A DNA stretch of 64,000 bases from Anaeramoeba flamelloides (GCA_027625915.1 JANTQA010000011.1:865164-929163), one strand, 5' to 3'. Positions 33,852 to 45,840 are shown, numbered from the stretch's first letter. Numbers and translations are program-made. The notes: generated by a model not told the origin, from the letters alone.

Positions 33852-35567
33852 TTGCAGCAAAATCATACTTTTAATTTGGAACAATTACAAAATATGAAAA
33901 CAAATAAAATAAAGAAACTATTTATAAAAAACTTGCCGAGACAATATTCTATTGATAAACTAGTTCAACTTATAAAAAAGAAAACCCATTGTTCACCAAA
34001 CTTGGAAATTTTACAAAATAAAAAAAAACCCGAACAATTGACTCGCTATTCTTACACCATTATCAAAAAGCCAATGAAATAAGAATGAAACAACAACTTT
34101 CAAACAAATTTTCCTTTTTGTAAAAGAACAATCACAGTAACAGAATATGAACCTCGAGAAAATAAAAACAAAAACAAGAAAAAAAAAGAAAAAAAAAAAA
34201 TTCTTATTTAGCAAATAATGAATTAAAAGAAAAAGAAAAAGAAGAGCAAAAAAATAAGTCTCAGTGTATGCGTCGACAAAACAACTCCCATCAACAAAAT
34301 CACTCAAGAAACAAAAATAAAACTTTTTTAAAAAAAAGAAAAAAAAATAATAAAAATAAAAGAAAAAATTACTCATCGAAAGGCAATGACACGAACACAC
34401 ATACTACCAAAAAAGGTCTTAGAAATCAAAATCGTGATTCCACAACAAATAAAAAAAATGATAAAAAAAATGATAAAAAAAAGATCACAAAAGAGATCTT
34501 TCATCAAAAAAATTTTTTTTCACATAACAAGGAAATCGCAAAAAATACGGTCTTTATGTGTAATCTACCATATCGTGCTAAATTGACTGAAATTAAAAAT
34601 TTGCTGAAGAAAATCTCTCAATTCAAAGATATAGAATTATATTATGATAGATATAAGAGTTTCAAAGGGAGTGCTAAAATTACCCTTTCTAATAAGAATG
34701 TATATTTAAACTTACTAAAACATTCGGGTAAATTATCCCTACACAATAGAAGAATTTTTATAAAGAAATTTTTTAATTTTAAAGAAAAAACCAAAAACAG
34801 TGAAAATTCAACCCAATACCAACATCATAATAACATTCAAAAAAGCTATAACAATAAAGACAATGAATGGTTCCAAAAAGAATTTCTTAATAAAAATAAT
34901 ACTAAATCTTCAACCTTTTATAAACCAAATTATCAAAAAAATGATAAAACACAACTAAAAAATTTAAAAATTTCAAATAATCAAATTATAATTTTTAATC
35001 TCCCAAAAAATATAAATGAAAAAAAATTATTTAATTTATTTAAAGAATTTAAACCAGAAGAAAAAAAATATTAAAATTATTAAGAAGAAAAAAAGAAATT
35101 ATTCATTTATTACATTTCAAACAAAAGAATTGAGAGAAAAATCTTTAAAATTAAATGGAATGAGAGTTAATCGAAATAAATTAATTATTAAAAGGGCCTT
35201 TGAAAAAAATATTTCAAAAAAAGAATCAAAAGAAAAGTTAGACAATCAAAAATCTACTGAATACTATGAAAAAATAATTTTAGATTTAAAAAATGAAAAT
35301 AAAAAATTACAATTAATTATTGAAAATAAACAAACAACTATTAAAAAACTTCAAAATGATATTGAAAAAAATGTTTCAAATAACAAAAATGAAAATAATG
35401 ATAAAGAAATCGAAATAGAGATTGAAAAGGATGACAATGAAATTGATAAAAAAGAAATCAATTTAAAACCCAATAAAAAAGAAACTAAAAAAAATAAGAA
35501 AAAATCTCTAGCCGATTTTTATGGAATCAATAATCATAATACCCCAAATCATAATTTAATCTTGTAA
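33852..35567 (+). pseudogene. LINE ORF1 protein with three RRM-like domains
   Basis: A nucleic-acid chaperone-type ORF1. RRM1 (33900-34100) has IKKLFIKNLPRQYSIDKLVQ and, after a one-base shift, HYQKANEIRMKQQLSNKF. A Lys-rich linker with MRRQNNSHQQNHSRNKN follows. RRM2 (34540-34770) has NTVFMCNLPYRAKLTEIKNL and FKGSAKITLSNKNVYLNLL. RRM3 (34980-35210) has QIIIFNLPKNINEKKLFNLF and, in the next frame, YSFITFQTKELREKSLKLNG then MRVNRNKLIIKRAF. A C-terminal Glu/Lys/Asn coiled coil ends KKSLADFYGINNHN. The pieces lie in different frames (33852-34082, 34268-35074, 35016-35567), giving two or three shifts. In other LINEs such RRM ORF1 proteins bind element RNA. Only this copy has ORF1; the second tandem copy begins downstream of it. 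Confidence 0.7.
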
Positions 35568-35619
35568 AAATAATTTTAATTTTAAAAGATTTGAGTTTAA
35601 TGGTAATTTTAATAGTTCA

Positions 35620-35851
35620 ATGAGTAACTTAAATAAAAATAATTTGAATTTTTTAAAAATTCAAGCAGATAAAGAAATTTTTGACTTTTTGTATACATTT
35701 GAAAGAAAAAACACCCGAAAAACAAACAATTCTTTAATGTTTTATATAAAAAATTTTCAAAATGACAACTCCATAAATCAAGATTCAGTTAATGTGATTA
35801 ACCTCTACCCTTCGAAGAATAATACCAATTTTAATATTAATAATATAAATT

Positions 35852-35901
<50 letters not shown>

Positions 35902-36207
35902 TGTAAAAATATGATTATTTATCAAGAAGGTGATATTCTGACTCAAAAAAAATTAGATTATTATTTTCAAAAAAATAATTTAAATAAAATTGAAAACAAA
36001 AACTCACAAAATAACGACTTATCTCAAAGAAATAAAAATGAAAAAATAATTAATATTCAAAAAAATATTAAAATGGTTGATTTAACCAAAACTAAAAACA
36101 CAACAATTAAATGTAATGGAATTACAAAAACTAAAAAAAAATGTAAAAAACTTACAACAAATCCAAAAGGATATTGTAATTTATATATTGACCAAATTGA
36201 TTATTGA
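35620..36207 (+). CDS. LINE middle ORF: Asn-rich protein with CxG..C..YC zinc motif, 195 aa
   Basis: An intact 195-codon frame from ATG (35620) between ORF1 and the ORF2 region of the LINE. The N-terminal part includes FLKIQADKEIFDFLYTFERK. The centre is a long asparagine run from an (AAT)n tract (about 35854-35901). The C-terminus has IKCNGITKTKKKCKKLTTNP then KGYCNLY. The pattern C-x-G-x-T-K-x-K-x-x-C-K...G-Y-C is a small putative zinc-binding motif seen in assorted phage, protist and mobile-element proteins, where the last ligand is usually His; here it is Tyr or a downstream residue. Its role is unknown. The downstream breakpoint of the 13.9 kb duplication falls inside this motif region (36112). 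Confidence 0.55.
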
Positions 36208-36400
36208 CTATATAATCAAATAAAAACAATTAAAAAAACTCAAATTTTCCAAATCCTAATTCATTTAATAATTATTAACCAAAAAATCAAAAAATCAAAT
36301 AAATTAAAAAATTTTAAATGGAGTTTTACCAACCCAAAAAATCCATTTGAACACCCATTAATCATCAATCTAAATTTTTTATAAAAAGAAAGAAATTTCA

Positions 36401-39400
36401 TTGAAAAGAAAAATTTCTTTTTTTTATTATAAAATTTTAAATATTATTAGTGTAAATAATGGAAAAAACACAATTGATACTAGTAAAAAATATAATAATT
36501 ATTTTAAAAATATATTAAATGAAATAATTATTTTATGTTCTTATAATTATGAAAGAACTGAACACTTTATAAATTTAACTTATTTTTTAATGAAAAATAT
36601 TATTATATATGAATTTCATAAATGGGAATTATGTAATATGAAATTACTACAAATAAAATATTGGATTAAAAAATCCTTTAATTACTCTTTTATCAATTTA
36701 TATGGAGATTATAATTTTAATGGCACAACCTTACAATTCTCAAAAATATTTATTTTAATAATTAAACTAATAAATAATCATAGAGGAATATTCATCAATC
36801 TGAAAAAGTTAAACTTTAATTTCAAATTTGATTTTAAAAAAAATGCAAAAAATGATAAAACAATCATACATTTTTCTAATATGGATAAATGTAAAATTAT
36901 CAAAAAAATTGCAAAATGTTCCAAATAAAAATAAATTAATTTTTTTCTCAAAAGAATATTTCAACTTTAGAGATTTTCGATCTTATAAACAATCGTCCAG
37001 TGATACGATATCAAAGAAAAGGAAATAATTTAATTGAAATATGGGATTTAAAATATAAAATTAATTATTATATAAAATATCTTTTAAAGATAAATTATTT
37101 GATACCAAGAAACTTATATATTTTTTACTTTCAAAAAAATAAAAAATCTTTATTACTAAAAGGAAAAAAAGAGAATATAACGATAAACTTATTAATATAA
37201 AAATCTTATCATTCAATATTCGGGGATTAAATGATAAAAATAAAATTGCAATTTTAGAATCTTTTTTATTAAAATATAATATAGATATTTGTTTAATTCA
37301 AGAAACAAAAATTACAAAAACGCCATATTTTATAAATTATTTCTCAATAACTAAAAAATCTTATGGTGATAAAAATAGAAAAGGTGGTTTACTAATAATT
37401 GTAAAAAATATTTTTAAAGATTTTACAAGAGAAATATTAGTTCCAGATCCGGATATAATGGGGATACAATTCACAGATTATATTATAATTAATTTATAGA
37501 AAAGATATGATAGAAATTTAGTTTTTTTATAAAAAATTAAAAATATTTTACAAAAATATCAATTCCACAAAACCATTATCGGGGGTGATTTTAATTTAAA
37601 TGAGATGCAAATTAAACAATTTTCACTTTATAATTTTAAAATAATTTCAAATAATAGACCAAGTCCGAATGAAAACAATTTAGATTATTTCATCACAAAT
37701 AATAAAATTTTAAAAAAAAATAAATCAATTTCTATTAAAAATACAATTAGTGACCATAACGTAATATTAAATCAATTTAATATTAATAAAAAATGGGAAA
37801 TTAAAAAAACATATTATATAAAAGATGTATTTAATTTTCAAAAAAATTTCAATCTATTTTTTAAAAATAATAATTATAAAGTAACAGAATCTATCTTCAA
37901 AAAGTTTAAAAAAACAATTTATAATGAAAGATAGAGTAGTTTTGAATATACCTAAAAATGAATTAAAATTATTTAGTTTGATTAACAGAGTTTATGATAA
38001 TAAAGAGTTGATAAAAGAAATTAAAGATAGAAATAATAATAAGTATCGAAAATTAATTGATCAAATTAATATGGAATTCAAAAGTAATTATAATTTTTGG
38101 AAAAAACTTAGCCGGATAAGAGAATCTTCAAAAAAAAATGATTTTAAATAATAATAATTTGGAAAAATCCTATTTTAATTATGTCAAATCAATAAGTAAA
38201 AAACCAAAAAAATATATAATAAATTTTATAAAAAATTATTATTTAGATAAAGAAAATTTATTTGATTTAGAAATTAAAGAAATATTCTCAGTTGCCAAAA
38301 TCGAAGAATTAATTAAATATCAGAAAAATAAATTAGTTCAAGATTTTGACAAAATTAAACATTATAAATCAAGTAAAAATCAAAGTAACGAATTTTATTT
38401 AAATTATGAAAATTTTCTAATTACATTTCAAAAAATATTTCTAAATTGGATACAAGATATTTCTCAAAAAAATATTAATTTTATTAAAAAAAGAAATATA
38501 TTATTCATTCATAAATCAGGAGATGAGGGGGTCCCACTTAATTATCGGCCCATTTCCATAAACAAAACACTCCCAAGATTTTTTCTTAAATTATTATATG
38601 CTGGGATACAAGATTTTTGGGGCATAGTATCAAAAAAACAATTTGGATTTAAGAAAAAATTAGATACACGGATTGCTGTTTTGAATTTATTATCTAAATA
38701 TAAAAAAATTATACAAAAAACAAAGAAAAATGAAAATGTATATATAGTTACAATTGATATTCAAAAATGTTTTGAATCTATTCATCATTCATTGATTTAT
38801 CACTCAATTAAAAAATTTATCAAAAATGAAATTTTAAAAAATGTTTCTACTTGCTTATTACTCAAAGGAAGAAATAGGGGTTTACCAAGGAGATCCATTA
38901 TCTCCTCTATTATTTGGTTTTATTTCTCATTTTCTTTTTAGAAAAAATCAATTCACTAGCAATACACGTACAGATGTTTGCTGATGATTTGATATTAATA
39001 ATGAAAGGATCAATGATTGAAATAAATTATCAATTACAAAAAATATATAAAATAATAAAAGATTTTGGAATGAATCCAAATGATGATAAAAAAAAAAAAA
39101 AACCTAATACCAAAAGAAATTTTATATCTTGTTATTTGGTTAGACAAAAAAACTCATCTAAAATTTAACTTTGAAAAGGTTAATAATAATTTTGAAAAAA
39201 TCCTACATATTTTTAAAGAAAGGAATTTTTCTAATGGGTTAAAAATTCAATTCTTTTAAAGCCGTTTTACATAGTCAACTATTATATGGGTTGGAGATAT
39301 TTGACTTTACAGAATCCGATTTCAAAAAAATTGATATTTGGATTAATAAGAAAATCACAGAATCGCTTTTAATAAACCCACATTCCCCAAGACTTATCTA

Positions 39401-40081
39401 TAAAACTGAAGCAAAAATTGATTTGGCAAGAATCACAATTTACAAAAAGAAAATTCAAATTAATTCAAAAATTAAAAATTTTGGGATTTGATAAATTAAT
39501 AAATCTCAACCCCCTTCAGAGAAAAAGAAACAGAAAACATTAATTGGAAAGCTCGAAATTTAAAAAGAATTAGAATCTGAACTCGAATTTTACAGAATTA
39601 ATCAATTAAAAATAGTCCAAGTTGGAAAGTACAAAATTATTTGAAAATAATTTTGATACAGGAAAATATTAACAAACAGCAAAAATATTTAAAATGGAAG
39701 GGTTCAACTTCTATTCTAAAGTTAAGAAATTATACAAATTATCTTAATAGATATTCTTATTTTATGAACAAAAATAAATCACAATTTTGTCAATTGTGTA
39801 AAAAAAATAAATATTTGGATATCATTGAAGATTTGGATCATTTTCTCTGGAACTGCCCAGCCTATGAAAATAATCGGAAAATCTGGATTTCTGAATTAGA
39901 AAAAAATAATTTTTCACTTATTTTAAATAATAATAATATTTATAATATTATTAATAAACAAGATTCAATATCTTTATTAGCTTTAGTAGATAATAAGACT
40001 ATGTTTGAATCTATTATACGATTTCTAAATTCAAGTTTAGGAATTCGGGCAAACAAGAGGAATTCTAAACTCCTCCCTTAA
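36401..40081 (+). pseudogene. LINE ORF2: APE endonuclease - reverse transcriptase - CCHC, frame-broken
   Basis: An N-terminal extension of unknown fold (36401-37200) leads into an APE-type endonuclease at about 37200-37770: ILSFNIRGLNDKNK, ICLIQETKI, RKGGLLIIVK, IIGGDFNLNE, NNLDYFITNN and TISDHNVIL. The reverse transcriptase follows at about 38500-39100: GVPLNYRPISIN, KQFGFKKKLDTRIAVLNLL, VTIDIQKCFESIHH (motif A Asp), then QMFADDLILIMKGS (catalytic FADD). Post-RT: IDIWINKKITESLLINPHSP. The C-terminal finger at 39770-39860 reads CQLCKKNKYLDIIEDLDHFL, then WNCPAYENNRKIW (C-x2-C...H...C). Pieces lie in several frames (36401, 36828, 37000, 37605, 37924, 38138, 38914, 39291, 39641), with a stop at 37497. 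The copy at 50045-54023 is intact over the RT core. Confidence 0.8.
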
Positions 40082-41207
40082 ATTACAATAAAAAAAAAAA
40101 AAAAATAAAATGAAATTTTGTCAAGATCTTCAAAATTTTTTTTTTGTAATTTGTGTTTAGACTTATGAAATGGATGAGTTAACCTCATTTAAACAATTTA
40201 TTGATTTGAGTCTCCTTTTTGAAATTCAAAATTTGCATGTTTCCAATATAAAACGAAAAAAAGTAAACCTATTATTTTGTTTAAGCAATTAAATTAATTC
40301 TTGAAAATGTGGAACATATTTTTTGTTTTATGTTGGAAAGTATTGATTTCGAAAGCAAATTTTTAATTTTGGTTTCTTTTTCTTTGATTAATATTTCAAT
40401 TCAAATCTTAGCCAATAAAACTAATTGAGGTATAGGTGATTCAATAAATAAATATTTGGTAGAAGCCTAACCTACATTTTTTCTCAATTAAATTGAGATC
40501 TATTTTGAAAAAAAAAATTTTTTCTTTAATGTTTTGAAAAAGTCATTTTCGGTTTTCTGATTTGCAAAAAATGAAAAAAAATTTTCAATTTTGAAAAAAT
40601 TTTTTTAACAAATTATTAGGTCTTATTCAAAAGAATCCTTATAACAATTCAAACCATTTTTGGCAGAAAATAATTGATTTTGAATTTTGAGGATAAAATT
40701 AACTAATTCCCAAAGATCTAGAAGAAAATTTTATTTTGAAAAATCAAATTTCATCTTAAAACAAAAACAAAAGTTCTGGGTAAAATTTTTAAATGACCTT
40801 AAAAATTTAATTATTATAAATATCTTTACTTAAAAAAATACAATTATTTTTTAATCCGTTGAATATATCAATTTTTTGGTTAACCAAAAGTTTTATCTCA
40901 AAAAAAGAAAAAAAATCTTTATATTTATATTACTGGTAACAAAGACTTGTTATAGTATAATAATGATCAAAATGACAATAAAAGGGGTAAAAAATTGTTA
41001 TAATACGAGAAATAAAATGAATTTAATAGTTTTCTTTTTCAGTAAAAAATGGAAAAAAAAAATTGATCTAAACTAAACTAATTTTCATTTATGGCTTTCT
41101 TAGTCAATCAGAATTTTTTGACACTTGTCATATACAAAATTTGTAAGTAGAGAATATCACCGATTACATATTTTAAAATTTTGCCTTGTTGTCGTAGAAT
41201 ACTGATC

Positions 41208-41611
41208 ACTTAATAATAATTTATTAACAAATAATTTGAAAATTAGATTATTTAAATCTTTTATATTAAGTCAATTAACATATGGATTAGAAATATATAA
41301 TTATCCAATAATAGAACCCTAAATTATTTAAATTCTTGGATTGATTCATTTATTACTGAAATATGTAGAATAAACAGAAATGCACCAATCCTTATTTACA
41401 AAACAGAATTTAAAATTGAAAATATGGTAATTTCAGTAAATAAAAAGAAATTAAAAAATAAATTAAAAAAATTTATCACTGCCTTATTCAGAAAAATTAA
41501 GAAAATTCAATCAAAAAATCAATCAATAAAATTAATTGTAATTCAAAAAATTTAAATACTTCTTAAATTTGAAATTTATAATTTAATAAGTTGTTGAATT
41601 CTACGAGATGG
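41208..41611 (+). mobile_element. LINE fragment, right part (continuation of 33598-33771)
   Basis: Encodes LFKSFILSQLTYGLEIYNYP and SWIDSFITEICRINRNAP, then IYKTEFKIENMVISVNKKK, across small frame breaks. It is the plus-strand relative of the LINE at 32181-33354. It breaks off at CTACGAGATGG, where a palindrome array begins, almost the same LINE position at which the 168 bp element entered the other copy. Confidence 0.65.
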
Positions 41612-42463
41612 AAGTGTCATTGGGTTTTTTTTTGTTTTCTGAAATAAACCGAAAATTTTCGAAATTTTCTTTTTATTTCTTAAATTTAACAAAAACCGCC
41701 GTTAGCTTTTCCAGAATTTAAAGGAATCGAGTTAAATCAAAGATTTAACGCAATTCTTTTGAATTCTGGAAAATCTACGCACTTGACGACATTCTATGTT
41801 AGCTTTTCCAAGATTCGAAAGAATCGAGTTAAATCATTTATTTTACTCTATTCTTTTGAATTCTGGAAAAGCTAGGTATTCTAGGGTACTTGACGACACT
41901 TTTCGTTAGGTTTTCCAAAATTTAAAATAATGGAAGAAATCATTTATTTTACTCTATTCTTTCGAATTCTGGAAAACCTAGGCACTTGGCGGCACTTGAT
42001 GAGACTTTCCTTTCAGTTTTCTAGAGTTTATATAAATAAAATTGAATTTTTTATTTTACTCAAATCGTTTGAATTCTGTAAAATTGCCATTAACATTTTT
42101 TTAATTTTTGAAATAAAAAGAAAATTTCAAAAATTTTATTTTTATTTATTAAATTAAACCGAAAACACGGTTAGCTTATCGCAAGAGTTTTCTGTTTATT
42201 TGGAAAATATTTTGATTTTCGTTAGGTTTTTTCTGAGTTTTCTATTTATTTGAAAAATCAATAGATTTTCGTTAGGTTTTTTTTACTTTTTGAAATAAAC
42301 AGAAAATTATAAATAAATTTTCGGTTTATTTCAAAAAGTAAAAAAAACCTAGAAAACTTCAGAAATAAAATAGAAAACCTCAAAAAAACCCTAGAACACT
42401 TCACAAATAAAATAGAAAACCTCAAGAAAAGCTAGGCACTTGAGGGCAATTGACGGACACTTG
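41612..42463. repeat. Modular palindrome array (copy 1)
   Basis: Contains an A-type palindrome (about 41626-41697), three B-types (41706-41775, 41802-41871, 41911-41980), a degenerate B (42012-42075), another A (42088-42165) and a concentric group at 42172-42437. In that group, outer GAGTTTTCTGTTTATTT arms enclose TTAGGTTTTTTCTGAGTTTT arms, which enclose an A hairpin (42268-42350). Spacers include CGCACTTGACGACATTC and GGCACTTGGCGGCACTTGAT. The start abuts LINE sequence. Its copy is 55535-56381. Confidence 0.8.
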
Positions 42464-42822
42464 CAATAATTATCATAAGGAATTTTTTTTCTATATTTCA
42501 GTTTTCTTAGATGGGTACAACATTTTCATTACTATAAGTAATTATCTATCAAAGTAAATAGCACAAAGTTGAATTAAACAAAAATTCACCCCTCCATTTA
42601 TTCGAAATTTCTTACCCCAAAAAACACCTTTTTTTCTTTACTAGACACTTTTAAAAAAAAGTAGTACTACTAACAACAATGAATACAACAGCCTCATGAA
42701 TTTGAAGTTCTAAAATTTTGATTATATTGTGAATAAACTCAATTAACAAAAATGAAAGGTTAAGGAACGTAGTAGTTTTGTCTAACTTTATTTTTTCAAT
42801 TTTATTTCTTCATGCTAATGAT

Positions 42823-43202
42823 GTGCAAAAATGATTTCAAAATTTTTCATGTTTTTTTTGATACAATTGCCCAATGATTTTTTCATTAACGGTGATACTT
42901 TTCCCGTATGGGTACAAGGGTCCAGAAACTTGGTCAATTTCTAAGGTAAGGTTCTATTCCATTTAAAAAGAAAGAAAGATGTTTGGAGTAGAAAGATCAA
43001 AGGAAAATCGAAAATACTTTATTCAAAATCAAACAAACCCAAACATCTTCCAATGGTTGATCTAATGGAATAGAACCTTACCTTAGAAATTGACCAAGTT
43101 TCTGGACCCTTTGTACCCATACGGGAAAAGTATCACCGTTAATGAAAAATCATTGGGCAATTGTATCAAAAAAACATGAAAAATTTTGAAATCCTTTTTG
43201 CA
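42823..43202. repeat. Long hairpin with ~140 bp arms beside the BTB gene (copy 1)
   Basis: The left arm (42823-42964) and right arm (43064-43202) are almost perfectly complementary: TGATACTTTTCCCGTATGGG against CCCATACGGGAAAAGTATCA, and GGTAAGGTTCTATTCCATT against AATGGAATAGAACCTTACC. The ~100 bp loop contains GATGTTTGGAGTAG and CCCAAACATCTTCC, itself partly inverted. It lies just downstream of the BTB exon on the BTB transcript strand, so it could be transcribed as a hairpin. It might be a foldback MITE; no target duplication seen. Its copy is 56741-57119. Confidence 0.75.
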
Positions 43203-43572
43203 AACGTGTCTTGAAGGGGATTATTTGAACCACTAAATTTGATAGATCTTTTTTTCAAAAAATCCGAACGAGTTTGGTAATTTTTCAATTTTTTGAACAC
43301 CACATCGAATGTAAAGTCTTTGATAAAATTGAATGCTTTTCCTTAGAAATTATTTTCAATCTTTTTAAAACCTTTTGTCTTCACATTGGTAATTTGGCTG
43401 TGTGTAAGTCTTTAGAATCAACAAAAACATGAATCTTTCGAAAATTAAAAGCTGAAATTTATTTTTGTTGGAGAATACACAAAAGTAAAAAGAGAAAAAC
43501 ACAAAAGTATAAATAGGAAAGGAAAAACTCGTTTCCAAAACAAACCAAGAATGAAAAAGATCAAATACTTAC

Positions 43573-44211
43573 TGAGATACATTTGTCGATCACTTTCCTA
43601 GCACGAAACTTTATTGCCTGCGCAAGCCATTCCTGAACGTTGTCTTTTTTCACAAGCCGAAGAAGAAAAGAGCTTACTGTTTCTATTAGATGCTTGAGTT
43701 CAAACTTTGTTGCAAGCCCTAAGATTGGTAAGGCATCTTCTGTGTTTATTTCAATTTCTCCACAATAAATATAACGCACAATGACAGGAAATGACTATTG
43801 TTATTGTTTCATTAAAATTTAAGAGGTTAGGATTTCAACCAAAACGGATTTGGGCAAGAAAATAAAATAAAAAAAAAAAAAAAAACAAATTTTAATTGAA
43901 CTTTTTTCAATAAAGAGAATTTTTTTTTCTTTTTCTTGAAATTATTTTTCTAATTTCTTTATTCATTATTTTTTTCAGAGTTGTCTTACATGTTCAGAAT
44001 GTGGTAGATCCAAACCAATTTTTTTTTTTTTCCTTGTTTTTTTCTTCGTGGAATAGGCTCCGAAAAAAAGCTTGACTCATAAGAAAGAATGATCTTGTGT
44101 AGTTTATATTTAATTTTGTCAACAACAATTGTTATATCAGAAAATTCTCCGTTTTCTAAATACGATGAGAACCCTTCACTAAAGAGTGGGTGTTTTTAAT
44201 TTTATTAATTT
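43573..44211 (-). pseudogene. BTB-domain gene, copy 1 (5' end lost in poly-T tract)
   Basis: Same gene as 57489-58189. Exon 2 (43794-43573) is identical in its protein (IVRYIYCGEIEINTEDALPI, then LGLATKFELKHLIETVSSFL). Exon 1 ends at 43990 before GTAAGA but has an extra A in the run near 44060, shifting the frame. Upstream of about 44211 it dissolves into a T/A homopolymer tract in place of the start codon region. This may be real decay or, more likely, a sequencing or assembly defect, because copy 2 is clean. Confidence 0.65.
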
Positions 44212-44510
<299 letters not shown>

Positions 44511-45009
44511 ATTTTCATAATAATTATTGAAAAAGAGTAAAAAATTATTACAATTGTACATTTTTTAATTTTTAAGGTATCAAGTACACAGACGAATTAT
44601 TCATAAGGATCCAAACACTTGGATTCAAAACTGATTTTCACAAGTACCCTCTAGGGTTTATTAAAATAAGTATATTCTTAGATCTTGAGATATTTGATTG
44701 ATTTTGTTAAGATCTTTGAAAATATTTGGAGTTTTTTATTTTTTATCTGAGAAATATGTTGAAATCCATATTATTAACAATTCTAATATTGTTTATTGTT
44801 CGTTCGTTTGTTTAAAGTTTTATTTGTTTTTGTAATTTTTTTTTTGAAAATTCTCTACAATACCAATATTTTTCATAATTTTGATAAAGTTTGATAATTC
44901 CTCAGTATTTTGTCAAAGATTATCTTTTCAAATATAAATTTTTGCAAAGTAAAAAAAAATTATACTTATTATATTTATATCAATACAATGAAATTCTAAA
45001 TCATATCTT

Positions 45010-45560
45010 ATTCTTTAATTACTAATCGAACTATTGTTATTTTTTCTTCTTTTTACTTTTTTCAAATTATAAATTTTAAGTTGTTTGAGTTCCTGTTCTT
45101 TAAGTTTTTTTCCAGGTTTTTGGAGAATGGTTTTTAGAATATAAAAAATCATTATAAGAATGCACAATTGTTTTTGATCTACATTGATCAAAACTGAAAT
45201 AACTCGAATTGAACAAAATTGCAATGAATCCAACATATAGTAATCTACCATTGAATTGAACTGTACTGAACCAAACAGAGTACCAAACCACTTAGCCTGG
45301 AACCAAATCAAACATATTCCTTACAATCTTACTAGTACGGAATCTGGAATGGGTTAAACTATCAAGTCTGTACCTTGTAATGGGATTATAAGAAAGTAAG
45401 ATTTGGGAACATACTCTAACAAAATAAAAAGAAAAAAAAAAAAAAAAAAAGAGATTGAAATTCAATTCGAAAAACAATTCTTATTCTTATCAAAACTTAA
45501 TAAAATAAAATATTTCATTTGATCTAAAGTTGGTCAAATCTTTATAACTCTTAATTACAA
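45010..45560 (-). repeat. Dispersed ~0.55 kb repeat (copy 1), related to 19240-19850
   Basis: On minus it has fragments LCSQILLSYNPITRYRLDS-like and SVLINVDQKQLCILIMIFYI in different frames. The plus strand shares AAATCATTATAAGAAT, AAGATTTGGGAA and CATTTGATCTA with the 19.5 kb copy. Function unknown. The second copy is at 59000-59540. Confidence 0.5.
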
Positions 45561-45840
45561 AAAAATATGGTGGCAATCGAGAGATTTTCAACATCAAAGG
45601 AAATAACAACCAACCCGTTCAACACTTGAGGGTACAAAACAAAACTTTTAATTAAAGTTTTTACTTTTTTTTTGCCTTTTCTTTCACTTTCTCTTTTCTC
45701 TTTTCTTTTTTCTCTTTTCTCTGTTTAAAAAGTTTTTATTGTTCATTTTTTTTTTTTCAAGAAAAGCTATCCTATTAGTTATAATCTTGCCTAAATTATA
45801 TCTAGGATAAAAACTCTAAATAAATTTTAGTGTTTCAGGA

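Larger units (their letters stand above)
33811..40102 (+). mobile_element. Full-length LINE (6.3 kb) with ~17 bp target duplication
   Basis: AATAAAATGAAATTTTG lies at both ends (33794-33810 and 40104-40120), and an A run (40092-40105) closes the 3' end. From 5' to 3' it has an ORF1 with RNA-recognition motifs, a small Asn-rich zinc-motif ORF, an N-terminal extension, an APE-type endonuclease, a reverse transcriptase and a C-terminal CCHC finger. The target duplication and complete layout suggest a fairly recent insertion, but ORF1 and ORF2 carry about ten frame breaks in total, some at homopolymers where copy 2 is intact. It is inserted in the TIR transposon 33772-41207. Confidence 0.85.
33772..41207. 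mobile_element. TIR DNA transposon split by a full-length LINE
   Basis: The left end TTA|AGGGAGTAGTAATT and right end (read inward on minus) AGTGATCAGTATTC are weakly inverted and flanked by TTA on both sides. They interrupt an older LINE fragment whose halves rejoin at 33771/41208. Without the inserted LINE (33811-40102), the transposon is ~1.1 kb. The right part (40121-41207) is homologous, inverted, to 29672-30670. No catalytic motif is readable, so the family is unassigned; the ends resemble the AGGGAGTAG elements at 18526 and 20687. Confidence 0.6.

Noticed and set aside
41612-42463. CRISPR-like array from regular repeats and spacers
   Set aside because: The units are palindromes of several types with repeated, not unique, spacers, in a eukaryotic context.
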